NCBI RefSeq assembly: GCF_037963835.1
Contig: NZ_CP150145.1
Coordinates: 2,418,001 to 2,482,000, forward strand
DNA: 64,000 nt
From: Paenibacillus sp. FSL H8-0332
GTDB lineage: Bacteria > Bacillota > Bacilli > Paenibacillales > Paenibacillaceae
Direction: 5' to 3'
Shown in pieces: positions 9,521 through 18,956 of the stretch. Within the stretch, counting starts at the first letter, position 1. Each line of letters starts with the position of its first letter. Made by a program: the position numbers and the translations under genes. Below the pieces are notes generated by a model. It worked only from the letters and a program-made list of their open reading frames with translations, made no database searches and was not told the DNA's origin.

Positions 9521-10471
9521 TTGCATGCGACCCGCTTACTGTCGCTCGAACGCTGGAAGAAATGGATATGGTCCTTCGTGCGGCTGACGCTCATTGCAGG
9601 CCTGTCGTTCGTGATCCTCTATCCGGTGCTCCAGAAGATATCCACGGCCTTCAAGGCCAAGAGCGATCTGTATTCACCGATTGTCGTCTGGCTTCCCGAG
9701 AATTATACGCTCGACAACTTCGTCAAAGCGATTGGAATTATGGATTACTGGCAGGCCTTGCTGAATACCTTCACCCTGTCGGCGCTGACTACAATCTTGA
9801 CCGCCATCTCCTGCGCGCTTGCAGGGTATGGCTTCGCCCGGCTGAAGTTCAAGGGAAGCCAGCTGTTATTCGCCGGGGTCATATTGACGATTCTGGTCCC
9901 GCCGATCACGATTCTGATTCCGGTCTACCTGAATTTGAAGGATTTCAGCCTGATGGGGCTGATTCCGCTCTTAACCGGCGGCAAATCATTGAATCTGCTC
10001 AACACCTACTGGCCGTTTATTCTAACCTCTGCTACGGCGAACTCGCTGAAGGCGGGGCTGTACATTTTCATCTTCCGGCAGTTCTTCCGGGGGATTCCCA
10101 AAGAGGTGGAGGAAGCAGCTTACATTGACGGGGCCGGGGTAGGCAAGACCTTCTACCGGATTATGCTGCCTAACGCGATACCCTCGATTGTTACGGTGCT
10201 GCTCTTCTCGTTTGTGTGGCAATGGAACGACAGCTTCTTCACCACAACCTATCTGACCTCCAGCAAGGTGATGGCGACCCAGCTCGGCTCGCTGCCGTAT
10301 AATCTGGCGATTCTGCTGGAGGACGGGGCCAATTCCAAGGCTGATCCGTTCTACCTCAGCATGGTCCAGGATACAGGGATTCTGCTGGCGATTCTGCCGC
10401 TGATTATCATCTACCTGTTCGTGCAGCGGTATTTCGTGGAGAGTATCGAGCGTACCGGGATTGTGGGTTAA
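9521..10471 (+). CDS. CUT1 sugar ABC transporter permease (second pair, second subunit)
   Basis: A 316-residue polytopic permease. I choose TTG 9521 because GGGAGG lies 9 nt upstream at 9506-9511. The in-frame ATG at 9497 would be inside the previous gene with no suitable site. The EAA loop reads EAAYIDGAGVGKTFY followed by IMLPNAIP. The loop LKDFSLMGLIPLLTGGKSLN is longer than usual, matching the enlarged partner at 8599-9504. AAGGAGG for the GH10 gene lies right after its stop, so transcription continues into the xylanase gene. Confidence 0.9.
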   Translation: MHATRLLSLERWKKWIWSFVRLTLIAGLSFVILYPVLQKISTAFKAKSDLYSPIVVWLPENYTLDNFVKAIGIMDYWQALLNTFTLSALTTILTAISCALAGYGFARLKFKGSQLLFAGVILTILVPPITILIPVYLNLKDFSLMGLIPLLTGGKSLNLLNTYWPFILTSATANSLKAGLYIFIFRQFFRGIPKEVEEAAYIDGAGVGKTFYRIMLPNAIPSIVTVLLFSFVWQWNDSFFTTTYLTSSKVMATQLGSLPYNLAILLEDGANSKADPFYLSMVQDTGILLAILPLIIIYLFVQRYFVESIERTGIVG

Positions 10472-10490
10472 CCGTAGAAGGAGGATGACT

Positions 10491-11750
10491 ATGCGCCAAA
10501 ATAACAGAACAAGCACTCCGGCCGGACTGGCCCGGAGTATAGTCTTCGCAGCCGCGCTTCTAGGGTTATCCGGCTGCTCCGCTCCGGGCGGGGATGCGGC
10601 TCCGGCTGCACCCTCGCCGGGGCCGCAGGAGAGCGCAGCGTCATCCCCGGCAGCCTCACCCGCCGGGACTCCGGCCGCGGCCGCTACAGCTTCGCCTGAA
10701 GCTGCGGCGGAAGCTCCGGTGCAGCAGGAGGCCGCGCCGCTGGCGGCAGCCTATGCGGATTACTTCCCCATAGGCGCTGCAGTGGAGCCGGACCAGACCG
10801 AAGGGGCCACGGCAGAACTGCTGAAGCGGCATGTGAACTGGCTCGTGGCCGAGAATGCCATGAAGCCGGATGCGATTGCACCCGCTGAAGGCACCTTCAC
10901 CTGGGAAAGGGCCGACCGGATCGTCGCCTTCGCCAAGGCGAACGGTATAGGGCTGCGCTTCCACACCCTGGTGTGGCACAGCCAGACCCCGGAGTGGTTC
11001 TTCCGCGATGAAGCCGGTCAGGCGATGGCGGATGAGACCGATGCAGCAGGGCGCGAAGCGAACAAGAAGCTGCTGCTGAAGCGGCTCGACAGCTACATCA
11101 CCGCTGTTGTCAGCCGTTACAAGGACGACATCTCCTCCTGGGATGTAGTGAATGAGGTGATTGAGCCGAATGACCCGGACGGCATGCGGGCCAGCGACTG
11201 GTACAAGCTTACCGGTACCGGATTCATCGAGACAGCCTTCCGGGCGGCCCGCAAGGCTGGAGGACCGGAGCTTAAGCTGTACATCAATGATTACGGCACA
11301 GACAACCCGGAGAAGCGGGACCGGCTCTACGAGCTGGTGAAGGACATGCTGGCGAAGGGAGTGCCGATTGACGGGGTTGGCCACCAGACCCATATTAATC
11401 TGGAGTATCCTTCGGTGGAGAGCATAATCGAGTCCATGGAGAAGTTCCATGCCCTGGGCCTGGATAATCAGATCACCGAGCTGGATATGAGCCTGTATGT
11501 CTATAATGATCTCAGCGATGTCGGTCCTGTGGTTCCCGAAGACATCCTGCAGCGGCAGGCCGCGCGGTACGGCGAGCTATTCGCTGCTTTAAGAGACCGG
11601 AAGGAGCTGTTAAGCGGGGTCATGTTCTGGGGCATTGCGGATGATCATACTTGGCTGAGCACATTCCCGGTCGAGCGGACCGAAGCGCCGATGCTGTTCG
11701 ACAGGCAGCATCAGCCCAAACCGGCCTTCCAGACGGTCACAGATTTTTAA
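10491..11750 (+). CDS. Lipoprotein GH10 endo-1,4-beta-xylanase
   Basis: A 419-residue protein from ATG 10491, 6 nt after AGGAGG. A lipobox (LLGLSGC, Cys29) is followed by an Ala/Pro/Ser-rich linker to about residue 80, so the enzyme should sit on the outer face of the membrane. The catalytic domain fills residues 85-419 and carries both GH10 signatures: acid/base Glu222 in WDVVNEV and nucleophile Glu330 in ITELDMS, plus the substrate-site HTLVWHSQTPEWF. GH10 enzymes cut xylan and tolerate side groups, giving short decorated products. As the last gene of the block with two permease pairs, it points to xylo-oligosaccharides as the transported substrate. It is a membrane-tethered enzyme, unlike the secreted modular xylanase at the window end. 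Confidence 0.95.
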   Translation: MRQNNRTSTPAGLARSIVFAAALLGLSGCSAPGGDAAPAAPSPGPQESAASSPAASPAGTPAAAATASPEAAAEAPVQQEAAPLAAAYADYFPIGAAVEPDQTEGATAELLKRHVNWLVAENAMKPDAIAPAEGTFTWERADRIVAFAKANGIGLRFHTLVWHSQTPEWFFRDEAGQAMADETDAAGREANKKLLLKRLDSYITAVVSRYKDDISSWDVVNEVIEPNDPDGMRASDWYKLTGTGFIETAFRAARKAGGPELKLYINDYGTDNPEKRDRLYELVKDMLAKGVPIDGVGHQTHINLEYPSVESIIESMEKFHALGLDNQITELDMSLYVYNDLSDVGPVVPEDILQRQAARYGELFAALRDRKELLSGVMFWGIADDHTWLSTFPVERTEAPMLFDRQHQPKPAFQTVTDF

Positions 11751-11862
11751 ATGGTAAAGAACGGGTAAGCCAAACAAGAATTGCACCTTACAATTCCTTT
11801 ATTTTTGCCGGGATAATATAATATTCTGGTAGTAATAATCTTGCAAAGTGAGGTTGCAACTG
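11751..11862 (+). promoter_or_regulatory. Intergenic region with weak terminator-like inverted repeat and candidate -10 box
   Basis: A perfect 6-bp inverted repeat GAATTG/CAATTC at 11778-11796 is followed by a T-rich run, which could be a weak terminator for the GH10 operon. A consensus -10 hexamer TATAAT lies at 11817-11822, but I see no good -35 at the usual 16-18 bp. The next gene may therefore have its own activated promoter, plausibly controlled by the kinase/regulator pair that follows. Confidence 0.4.
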
Positions 11863-13560
11863 GTGCCCAAAACAATCAAGAATACAATGGCCTGGACTGT
11901 CGCTGCATGCATGGCCGTACAACTGTTGACCGCTTGTGAGAAGAGTGATAGCCTTGCGGAGCGTTCTCCGGTCCCAGAAGGACAGCCGGGGAGCGCTCCG
12001 CTCTATGAGGAGCCGGGTCTAAGCAAATATGATCCGCCGATTCAGCTGTCGTTCGTACGTGAGAACAACGATGCACTGGAAGAAATACTGAAGGAATTGC
12101 CGGGGGAAACGCTGGAGCATAACCGCTGGACCGAGCTGTATGAAGAGGTGCTCGGGATTAAGATTACCTATGATTGGACGGAGTGGAGCTCCATCTACTC
12201 CCGTAAGCTGGGGGTATCTCTGGCCTCCGGGGATATCCCCGATATTGTGCGGGTGAATGCTTCGCAGCTCAGGGTGCTGAGCAATGCAGGGCTGATCCAG
12301 GACCTGAGCGAAGTCTATGACCAGTATGCAACCCCGTTAACCCGCAAGGTGCTGAGCGAGGAAGGGACCGGTCCGTTCGAGACGGTTACCCTTGACGGCA
12401 AGCTTATGGCCATCCCGGAGACCAATTCGTCCATTGAGGGCGCAATGTTCCTGTGGATTCGGACGGACTGGCTGGAGCGGCTCGGCTTGCAGCCGCCGCA
12501 GACAATGGCAGAAGTGCTGGCTATTTCGAAAGCGTTTACGCAGCAAGATCCTGACGCTAACGGCAAGCATGATACTTACGGTCTTGCGGCAACCAAATAC
12601 CTGTGGGACCCGGTCATGGGACTTACCGGCTTCATGGCCGGTTATGGTGCGTATCCCGGAATCTGGATGAAGGACAAGACCGGTAAGCTGGTCTATGGAG
12701 GTATCCAGCCGGAGGTCAAGCATGCTCTGCAGGTGCTTCAGGACTTGTACCGGACGGGACAGATTGACAGGGAATTCGCCTTCAAGGACGGGGTCAAGGC
12801 CAGCGGCTGGATTGAGCATGAGCAGGTCGGCATGATGTATGGGGAGCAGTGGGGCTCCTTCCTCGTACAGCTCAGCCGTGAGCATAATCCGCAGGCCGAG
12901 TGGCAAGCCTTCCCGCTGGTCTCGGAGTCCGGGGCACCGCCGAAGGTGCCGCTTCCGTTCAGCACGAACCAGTTCCTGGCGGTCAAGCAAGGTGTTCAGC
13001 ATCCTGAAGCACTGATCAAGCTGATTAACCTGCATCTGGAGAAGAACTGGGGGACTACGAGTGAGGTGGAGCGGTATTATAACGCTCCGCAGGCGGTGTG
13101 GAAGCTGTCGCCGGTGACGCCGTTTCCGGTGCAGAAGAACCTGGAGGCCTTCCGGGAGCTGGAGACCTTCCGGCGCACCGGCGATGCCTCCGTGCTTCAG
13201 GATGAAGCGAAGACGATCCAGAAGCGGATTGCCGCTTACGAGGCGGGAGGTGCGGACAGCGAGACAGGCTGGGGCTGGGAGCGGACGTATGGGCCTTCGG
13301 GTGCTTTTTCCATCCTGGACGGGTATGAACGTAAATCTCAGCTGCTCTATGAGAGCTTCGTCGGCGCACCTACAGAGACTATGATCGAGAAGCAGAATAT
13401 TCTAAATAATCTTCAGATTGATGCCTTCCTTGATATCATTCAGGGCAGACCAATCAGCCAGTTCGATAATTTCGTGGCCCAGTGGAACAAGCTGGGCGGC
13501 GAGCAGATTACGGCTGAGGTCAATGACTGGTATGCAGAGAAGGGCGGGAGCGGCAAATGA
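11863..13560 (+). CDS. CUT1-type solute-binding lipoprotein, LplA-like
   Basis: A 565-residue protein with a GTG start at 11863, 9 nt after GTGAGG; an upstream in-frame GTG at 11848 coincides with that site and is rejected. The lipobox reads VQLLTAC (Cys25). The mature part shows the large family 1 binding-protein pattern typical of YtcQ/LplA proteins (WTELYEEVLGIKITYDW, ASGDIPDIVRV, GLQPPQTMAEVLAISKAF, DPDANGKHDTYGLA). The DPDANGKHDT segment resembles a calcium-binding loop common in this subgroup. No permease gene follows directly. Instead it is linked to a kinase/regulator pair 33 bp downstream, so it may serve the upstream permeases or work as a sensor accessory for the kinase (inference). 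Confidence 0.88.
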   Translation: MPKTIKNTMAWTVAACMAVQLLTACEKSDSLAERSPVPEGQPGSAPLYEEPGLSKYDPPIQLSFVRENNDALEEILKELPGETLEHNRWTELYEEVLGIKITYDWTEWSSIYSRKLGVSLASGDIPDIVRVNASQLRVLSNAGLIQDLSEVYDQYATPLTRKVLSEEGTGPFETVTLDGKLMAIPETNSSIEGAMFLWIRTDWLERLGLQPPQTMAEVLAISKAFTQQDPDANGKHDTYGLAATKYLWDPVMGLTGFMAGYGAYPGIWMKDKTGKLVYGGIQPEVKHALQVLQDLYRTGQIDREFAFKDGVKASGWIEHEQVGMMYGEQWGSFLVQLSREHNPQAEWQAFPLVSESGAPPKVPLPFSTNQFLAVKQGVQHPEALIKLINLHLEKNWGTTSEVERYYNAPQAVWKLSPVTPFPVQKNLEAFRELETFRRTGDASVLQDEAKTIQKRIAAYEAGGADSETGWGWERTYGPSGAFSILDGYERKSQLLYESFVGAPTETMIEKQNILNNLQIDAFLDIIQGRPISQFDNFVAQWNKLGGEQITAEVNDWYAEKGGSGK

Positions 13561-13593
13561 TCGGGCCTGAGCAGAGCAATGGAGGCGGTACAC

Positions 13594-15351
13594 ATGCTTA
13601 AGTTTCCTGCGGTGTCGATGCGCCACACTATTTTTATCCGGATGGTTGTCACTTATCTCGCTATTATTCTGCCGATTCTGCTGCTTGGACTCTACCTCTA
13701 CAACTGGAGCTACAGGAATGCAAGCCAGGACCTGTCCAGAGCGACCCTGTCGCAATTAACCTATTATCTGGAGGACCTGAACCGCGAGGTGGAGTGGATG
13801 GAGATCCAGCAGTATGATCTTGCCCAGGATACCGAGCTGAACAAGATTGCCGTTACCTGGAACTATATGGACGATGTTCAAAAGCGGGAGAGCCTGAACT
13901 ACATCACGCAGCGGCTCACCTCCCTGAAGAACAGCAGCGCCTACATCGGCGATGTGTTCGTTCATATCCGTACCATTAACAAAACGCTGTCCGCGATGAA
14001 CGGCATTGATCATTTTGACAGCAGCAAGTTCAATTTCTTCCGGTCGGTCGATCTGAGAAAAGAAGGCCGGCTGATCAACTGGAACAACTTCCTGGAGTTA
14101 AGCGTTACCCAATCCAGCGGCAGGAGGAATGAGCCACCGCTGTTCATCGTTCAGATTGAGCTGGATAACGAGAAGCTGAAGGATTCGCTCCGGGCGATCA
14201 ACGCGTACGAGGAGAGCGGCTCGCTGCTGGTCTCGCGGCTGACGGACTTTGCACTCGGTACAGAGAACAGCTCCCCGGAGATGATTGAGAGCTATCACCA
14301 GGCGATCGATGAGGGGAATCTGTACAACTGGGAGCTGGATGGAATACGGTATCATATTGACAGCTTCACCTCGGACAAGCTGGGGATGGCTGTGGCTACC
14401 TACTTGCCGGAGAAGGCGGTCAAGCGCCCGCTGACCAAGTTCGTGGTCTGGGCCTGGCTGTTCGCGGCGGCGTCCTTCCTGGCGGTGCTGATCTATTCCT
14501 ACGCCACCTATAAGTTCGTCCAGAAGCCGCTGCTTGTGCTGATCCGCAGCTTCAAACGGATGGAGAGCGGCTCACTTGATATTCAGATTGACCATGGCCG
14601 CAAGGATGAATTCGGCTATCTGTATCTCCGGTTCAACCAGATGCTCAGCCGGCTGCGGATGCTGATTGACCAGGATTACACCCAGAAGCTGATGATGCAG
14701 CGGGCGGAGCTGAAGCAGCTCCAGTCGCAGATCAACCCGCATTTCCTCTATAACAGCTTCTTCATTCTCAGCGCTCTGGCGAAGCAGGGGGACAGCTCCC
14801 GGATTGAGGAATTCGCTGGCATGCTGGGCGAATATTTCCGGTTCATCACCCGTAACGGGGAGGATAATGTCCGGCTTGCGGAGGAGACGCGCCATTCCCG
14901 GATGTATACGGAAATCCAGAAGATGCGCTTCTCCAGGCGCATTCAGGTTCAGTTCGACGAGCTGCCGGAAGCCATGAAGGAGCTGCGGGTTCCGCGCCTG
15001 ATTCTCCAGCCGATTATCGAGAATGCCTATGAGCATTGTCTGGAGAAGCAGGCGGAGGATGGGGAGCTGCGGGTTTCTTTTGAACAGGAGGAACGGGAGA
15101 TCCGCATTATTGTCGAGGATAACGGAAGCGGGCTGACCGATGAACGGATCGAGACCTTGAGAAGGCGGCTGAATCAGAACGGCGGAACACATGAAGTTAC
15201 CGGTATGAGCAATATTCACCGGCGCATCCAATTAATCTACGGGGAAGGCAGCGGCCTGTTCCTGGACAGAAGCACATTAAGCGGCCTCCGGGTAGAGATC
15301 CGGATCAGGCTGACAGGAGGTGAAGGTCTTGTACAGACTATTGATCGTTGA
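13594..15351 (+). CDS. YesM-type sensor histidine kinase
   Basis: A 585-residue protein from ATG 13594, 8 nt after GGAGG. An N-terminal transmembrane helix (VVTYLAIILPILLLGLYLYN) and a second one near residue 285 (AWLFAAASFLAVLIYSY) enclose a 240-residue extracytoplasmic sensor domain. A HAMP linker follows (FVQKPLLVLIRSFKRMESGS), then a His_kinase domain with the phospho-acceptor His383 in INPHFLYNSF and an ATPase domain (IIENAYEHCLEKQ, VEDNGSGL). This is the usual YesM order. It overlaps the response regulator gene by 23 bp and should signal to it in response to an extracellular sugar, possibly through the adjacent binding protein. Confidence 0.93.
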   Translation: MLKFPAVSMRHTIFIRMVVTYLAIILPILLLGLYLYNWSYRNASQDLSRATLSQLTYYLEDLNREVEWMEIQQYDLAQDTELNKIAVTWNYMDDVQKRESLNYITQRLTSLKNSSAYIGDVFVHIRTINKTLSAMNGIDHFDSSKFNFFRSVDLRKEGRLINWNNFLELSVTQSSGRRNEPPLFIVQIELDNEKLKDSLRAINAYEESGSLLVSRLTDFALGTENSSPEMIESYHQAIDEGNLYNWELDGIRYHIDSFTSDKLGMAVATYLPEKAVKRPLTKFVVWAWLFAAASFLAVLIYSYATYKFVQKPLLVLIRSFKRMESGSLDIQIDHGRKDEFGYLYLRFNQMLSRLRMLIDQDYTQKLMMQRAELKQLQSQINPHFLYNSFFILSALAKQGDSSRIEEFAGMLGEYFRFITRNGEDNVRLAEETRHSRMYTEIQKMRFSRRIQVQFDELPEAMKELRVPRLILQPIIENAYEHCLEKQAEDGELRVSFEQEEREIRIIVEDNGSGLTDERIETLRRRLNQNGGTHEVTGMSNIHRRIQLIYGEGSGLFLDRSTLSGLRVEIRIRLTGGEGLVQTIDR

Positions 15352-16963
15352 TGATGAAGAGATAATAACAGACGGCTTATACGAGGCGTTCAATCAACTG
15401 CTACCGGACAAGCTTGATGTCTACAAGGTCTATTCGGCAAAAGCGGCCCTGGAGTGGCTCGCACGCACACGAATCGATATTGTGCTGACGGATATCCGCA
15501 TGCCCGGCATGAGCGGGCTGGAGATGTCTGAGCAGATCCGGGAGTTTTGGCCGCGGTCGAGGATTGTTTTTCTGACCGGCTACAGCGAATTCGATTACGC
15601 CTATAGTGCGCTGCAGATTCCCGGGGCCCGTTATTTGCTGAAGACGGAGGGCTTCGACAAGATTATTGAGACGGTGCAGGAGGTGCTGCAGGAGATTGAG
15701 CAGGGCAATATGCTGAGCGAGCTGCTGGAGCAGTCCAGGGAGCAGCGCGATTCCATGGAGACGGCGGCGCAGGGTGATTATCTCCGCCATCTGCTTCAGG
15801 ACAGCCAGGTCTTGTGTGCGGATACGGATGCTTTAAGCGCAGATTTCAGCAAGCTGGGTATCAGTTTGGAAGCCCAATTCCCGGTCATGCTCGTGCTTGG
15901 ACGGCTTACATACCCGGAGGGCATCTCTTACATGGACCGGCGTGAGCTTCTGACCTCTTCCCGGCTGATCTGGAATTCCCATCTGGTGGAGATGACCCGG
16001 CATGCCTGGGTGCTCGACAGGCACGGGGATCTCCTGTGGCTGCTGCAGCCTCTGCATAATGCCGAGGCTGTCTTCGGCGGGAATTTCGCGCGGTATCTGG
16101 AGGGGACGCTGGAGATGATCCAGGAATCCTGCCGGCAGACGCTGGGCCTGCCGGTTGCTTTTACGGTCAGCGGCTCGGCCTGTGCCTGGACAGAGACCGG
16201 CCGCCATTACGAGCGGCTTCACCGGCTGCAGCAGATGAAGATCGGGGACGGCATCTCTATGGTGCAGATTGACCGCAGCGGTCCGCCCGAGCCTGACGTA
16301 ATCCGTGAGACGGGGGTCCGGCTTCACCAGCGGGTGGAGAATCTTGCAGCCCATCTGGATGCCGGACGGCGGGAGCGGTTCGCCGAGACGCTGGAGGAGA
16401 TCCGGGAAGGCATTCATTCGGGCGTCTCCGTGGAAGAGGCGGCCGAGCTGTATTATACGGTTGCGCTTGTGCTGCTGTCCCATATGAACCGCTCGGAGCT
16501 CTACAGCCTAGTTAATGAATATGGCAAGCTGATGCGGCTGGACGAGCATTCGTCCCTGGGGGAGGGCATCTCTTATCTGGAGAGGCTGGCCGCAGATCTC
16601 TTCGAGCGGAGAAGCACAGCCGAGAAGGAGCGCTCCTCAGAGGTTATTGAACGGATCTGCGAATATATCCACAGCCATTTGGGCGAGGACCTGTCTCTGG
16701 TGCGGCTGGCCGAGCTGCATTATTTCAATCCGTCGTACCTGTCCCGCTTCTTCAAGCAGGAGCAGGGCATTAACCTGTCAGAGTACATCGATCAGTGCCG
16801 GGCGGTCAAGGCGAAGGAGCTGCTGGTAAGTGAAGCGCTCAAAATCCGCGATGTAGCAATGTATGTCGGTTATGAGGCCCACCATTCCTTCACCCGGTTC
16901 TTCAAAAAAATGACGGGAATGACCCCCCAGGAATACAGGGAGTCTATGCATGCAAATCTATAA
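15329..16963 (+). CDS. YesN-type AraC-family response regulator
   Basis: A 544-residue protein. I choose TTG 15329, 8 nt after AGGAGG at 15315-15320; the in-frame GTG at 15320 overlaps the ribosome binding site. The receiver domain has the acidic pair D8 D9 and phospho-acceptor Asp55 in LTDIRMPG, the switch residues FLTGYSEF and the lysine in LLKTEGF. A long linker precedes a C-terminal AraC double helix-turn-helix (residues 445-544, SYLSRFFKQEQGINLSEYI, HHSFTRFFKKMTGMTPQEYR). It is cognate to the overlapping kinase and likely activates the binding protein gene upstream and perhaps the GH5 gene downstream, whose leader carries paired direct repeats. Confidence 0.93.
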   Translation: MYRLLIVDDEEIITDGLYEAFNQLLPDKLDVYKVYSAKAALEWLARTRIDIVLTDIRMPGMSGLEMSEQIREFWPRSRIVFLTGYSEFDYAYSALQIPGARYLLKTEGFDKIIETVQEVLQEIEQGNMLSELLEQSREQRDSMETAAQGDYLRHLLQDSQVLCADTDALSADFSKLGISLEAQFPVMLVLGRLTYPEGISYMDRRELLTSSRLIWNSHLVEMTRHAWVLDRHGDLLWLLQPLHNAEAVFGGNFARYLEGTLEMIQESCRQTLGLPVAFTVSGSACAWTETGRHYERLHRLQQMKIGDGISMVQIDRSGPPEPDVIRETGVRLHQRVENLAAHLDAGRRERFAETLEEIREGIHSGVSVEEAAELYYTVALVLLSHMNRSELYSLVNEYGKLMRLDEHSSLGEGISYLERLAADLFERRSTAEKERSSEVIERICEYIHSHLGEDLSLVRLAELHYFNPSYLSRFFKQEQGINLSEYIDQCRAVKAKELLVSEALKIRDVAMYVGYEAHHSFTRFFKKMTGMTPQEYRESMHANL

Positions 16964-16969
16964 TATGTC

Positions 16970-17009
16970 AGTCTATCAACTATAATCTGTAAGTCTATCA
17001 ACTATAATC
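16970..17009 (+). repeat. Two 18-bp direct repeats spaced 22 bp, candidate AraC-type operator
   Basis: AGTCTATCAACTATAATC occurs perfectly at 16970-16987 and again at 16992-17009. The 22-bp centre-to-centre distance is close to two helical turns, as is typical for dimeric AraC-type binding. The pair lies between the response regulator stop and the GH5 gene. Each copy also contains a TATAAT-like hexamer, so a duplicated promoter core is the alternative reading. Confidence 0.5.
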
Positions 17010-17113
17010 ACACAGGTTTCCGCCCGTCTCCGTGCAGAGTACAATTCAGATGTATTCGCTTTCATGAAGACGGCATCCGCCGATTCCACGAAATGAGAAG
17101 GAGATGGGTATCT

Positions 17114-18820
17114 GTGAGAAAAAGGAAGTTAAGCTGGTCCATGAAGCTGCTGGTGATGCTGGCCCTGCTGCTTACGCCGATGCAGTCCGGCGGTGGCACG
17201 GCAAACGCTTGGGAGGGTTCGCCTGTTCCCAAGCTGCATGTAAGCGGCAATCAGCTGGTGAACAGCAGCGGACAGCCTGTGCTGCTAAGCGGCTGGCATC
17301 AGCCTACCGGGGCTTACTGGACGTATCAGAACAGCAATTATTATCTGAACCGCAACGGCGGGAACCGGCATAAGGCCACTCTGGAGTACCTGAAGGAGAT
17401 CACGGATACCTTCACCAGCACCTCCGGCAAATACGGCAATAGCCACGGCTGGTACTCGAATCAGGTCCGCCTGTTCATCGACCGGGAGGATATGGGCGAT
17501 GTCGCAGCAGGAACGTATAACTTCGCGGGCCTTCAGGCAGCTACCCAGAATCTGATCATTCCTTATGTGGAGTATGCGAAGACGAAGGGGCTGTATGTCA
17601 CGCTGGGGCTGGACTTCACCCTGCTGGACAACAAAGCGACCACCCAGGCCAATCTGGACAAGTTCAATCAGATCTGGGGTTATCTGGCCTCTCAGCCGGG
17701 ACTCAAGAGCGCGGATAATGTTATGTTCGAGCTGGTGAACGAGCCTGTGCTGAGCGATGTGAACGGACAATGGGGCGGCAATCCCTCCCAGCCGAACTTC
17801 GCGGCGTTCTGGAATTCGCTGAAGAACTTCCAGAACTCGATGATCTCGACCATCCGCAGCAAGGGCGCGGACAATGTGATCTGGGCTTCCGGGCTCGGCT
17901 GGGATCAGCATTACCAGCTGACGGCATCCAGTCCGCTGACCGACCCGCTGAACAATTACGGCTATGCCGTACACTGGTATCCGGGCTACGGCGCTTATGA
18001 CAATTTCAACTCGCTTCAGCAGATCTGGGATAGCAGCATCAAGCCTGCTGCCGATGCTTACCCGATCAATATTACTGAAACTACCTGGTTCAAGAACCAG
18101 CCGGGAGACTCCTCGTATTGGGATCTGTTCAACGGTACGAACGCAGGCTTCGGCAAGAATACCAAAGCGATCTTCACCGCCGCCGGCAATGTCAGCATTG
18201 CCGTCCATATGAACGGCTTCCTGCTCGATCCCGGTCCCAAAAGCTCCTTCGCCGATCCGGACGGCGGATTGCTCTATGACGGCAACGCCACCCGGGACGG
18301 CATGGCGCGCTTTATCTTCGAATGGTATTATGAGCGGGCACAGTTCAACCCTTGGAACGGGGTGTGGAACGGAGTCACCAACAATGCGAAGTATAAGCTG
18401 ATCAACCGGGCGTCAGGCAAGGCGATTGATGTTCCGAACGGGCAGAATACGAACGCCCTTCAGCTCCAGCAGTGGCCGGAGAACACCGCGCTGGCTCAGC
18501 AATGGACGGTTACGGATATGGGTACGTACAATAATATTTACCGGCTGCGCAGCGTGAATTCTTCCGACAATAAGGTGATGGATGTGCGCAACGGGTCGAA
18601 AAATAACGGCGAAGCCATCCAGCTGATGCAGGATCTGAATAACACCGCCCAGCAGTTCCGGCTCATCAAGCTGAGCAACGGCTACTGGAGCATTCTTAAT
18701 GTGAACAGTAACAAGGCAGTCGAAGTCACAGGAGCCTCCACCGCAGACGGCGCGAAGCTCCAGCAGAACCTCTACCGCGGCGATCTCCACCAGCAGTGGA
18801 AGCTGGTTCAGGTGAACTAG
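17114..18820 (+). CDS. Secreted GH5-like glycoside hydrolase with C-terminal ricin-type lectin module
   Basis: A 568-residue protein. GTG 17114 is preferred since AAGGAG lies 10 nt upstream; ATG 17093 is in frame but precedes that site. A signal peptide ends near GGTANA. The catalytic domain (about residues 35-400) is a clan GH-A barrel with acid/base Glu210 in FELVNEPVL and nucleophile Glu322 in ITETTW, plus the substrate-site HWYPGYG. This fits GH5, and the endoglucanase or mannanase specificity cannot be read from sequence alone. Residues 426-568 are a RicinB/CBM13-type beta-trefoil with three QxW-type repeats (ALAQQWTV, NTAQQFRL, DLHQQWKL). It is a free secreted enzyme, transcribed alone with a strong terminator after it. 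Confidence 0.9.
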   Translation: MRKRKLSWSMKLLVMLALLLTPMQSGGGTANAWEGSPVPKLHVSGNQLVNSSGQPVLLSGWHQPTGAYWTYQNSNYYLNRNGGNRHKATLEYLKEITDTFTSTSGKYGNSHGWYSNQVRLFIDREDMGDVAAGTYNFAGLQAATQNLIIPYVEYAKTKGLYVTLGLDFTLLDNKATTQANLDKFNQIWGYLASQPGLKSADNVMFELVNEPVLSDVNGQWGGNPSQPNFAAFWNSLKNFQNSMISTIRSKGADNVIWASGLGWDQHYQLTASSPLTDPLNNYGYAVHWYPGYGAYDNFNSLQQIWDSSIKPAADAYPINITETTWFKNQPGDSSYWDLFNGTNAGFGKNTKAIFTAAGNVSIAVHMNGFLLDPGPKSSFADPDGGLLYDGNATRDGMARFIFEWYYERAQFNPWNGVWNGVTNNAKYKLINRASGKAIDVPNGQNTNALQLQQWPENTALAQQWTVTDMGTYNNIYRLRSVNSSDNKVMDVRNGSKNNGEAIQLMQDLNNTAQQFRLIKLSNGYWSILNVNSNKAVEVTGASTADGAKLQQNLYRGDLHQQWKLVQVN

Positions 18821-18834
18821 AGCTTTATGGTAAG

Positions 18835-18906
18835 AGCCCCCTTCTCGATCTGCAGGGCGGTCCGGGACAGTACCGGATTGCCGCGCGGGGTGAAGGGGGC
18901 TTTTTT
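18835..18906 (+). terminator. Rho-independent terminator with long loop after the GH5 gene
   Basis: AGCCCCCTTC at 18835-18844 pairs perfectly with GAAGGGGGCT at 18892-18901 and is followed by six T. The 47-nt loop holds a smaller nested stem (TCCGG/CCGGA), so the transcript should fold as a two-level hairpin. Confidence 0.8.
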
Positions 18907-18932
18907 GAGCGTGCGGGAGGTGCGAGTGCCGA

Positions 18933-18956
18933 ATGTAATCGCAAAACCGATTACAT
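18933..18956. repeat. Perfect 9-bp palindromic arms ATGTAATCG/CGATTACAT
   Basis: ATGTAATCG and its exact reverse complement are separated by CAAAAC. There is no T-run, so it is not a terminator. Possibilities are an operator for a dimeric regulator or an intergenic palindrome of a repeated family. No gene starts within 500 bp downstream. Confidence 0.45.

Noticed and set aside
10656..11450. Long minus-strand open frame opposite the GH10 gene
   Set aside because: It is a codon-bias shadow of the GH10 gene, rich in Leu/Arg/His with no ribosome binding site, whereas the plus strand has complete catalytic motifs.
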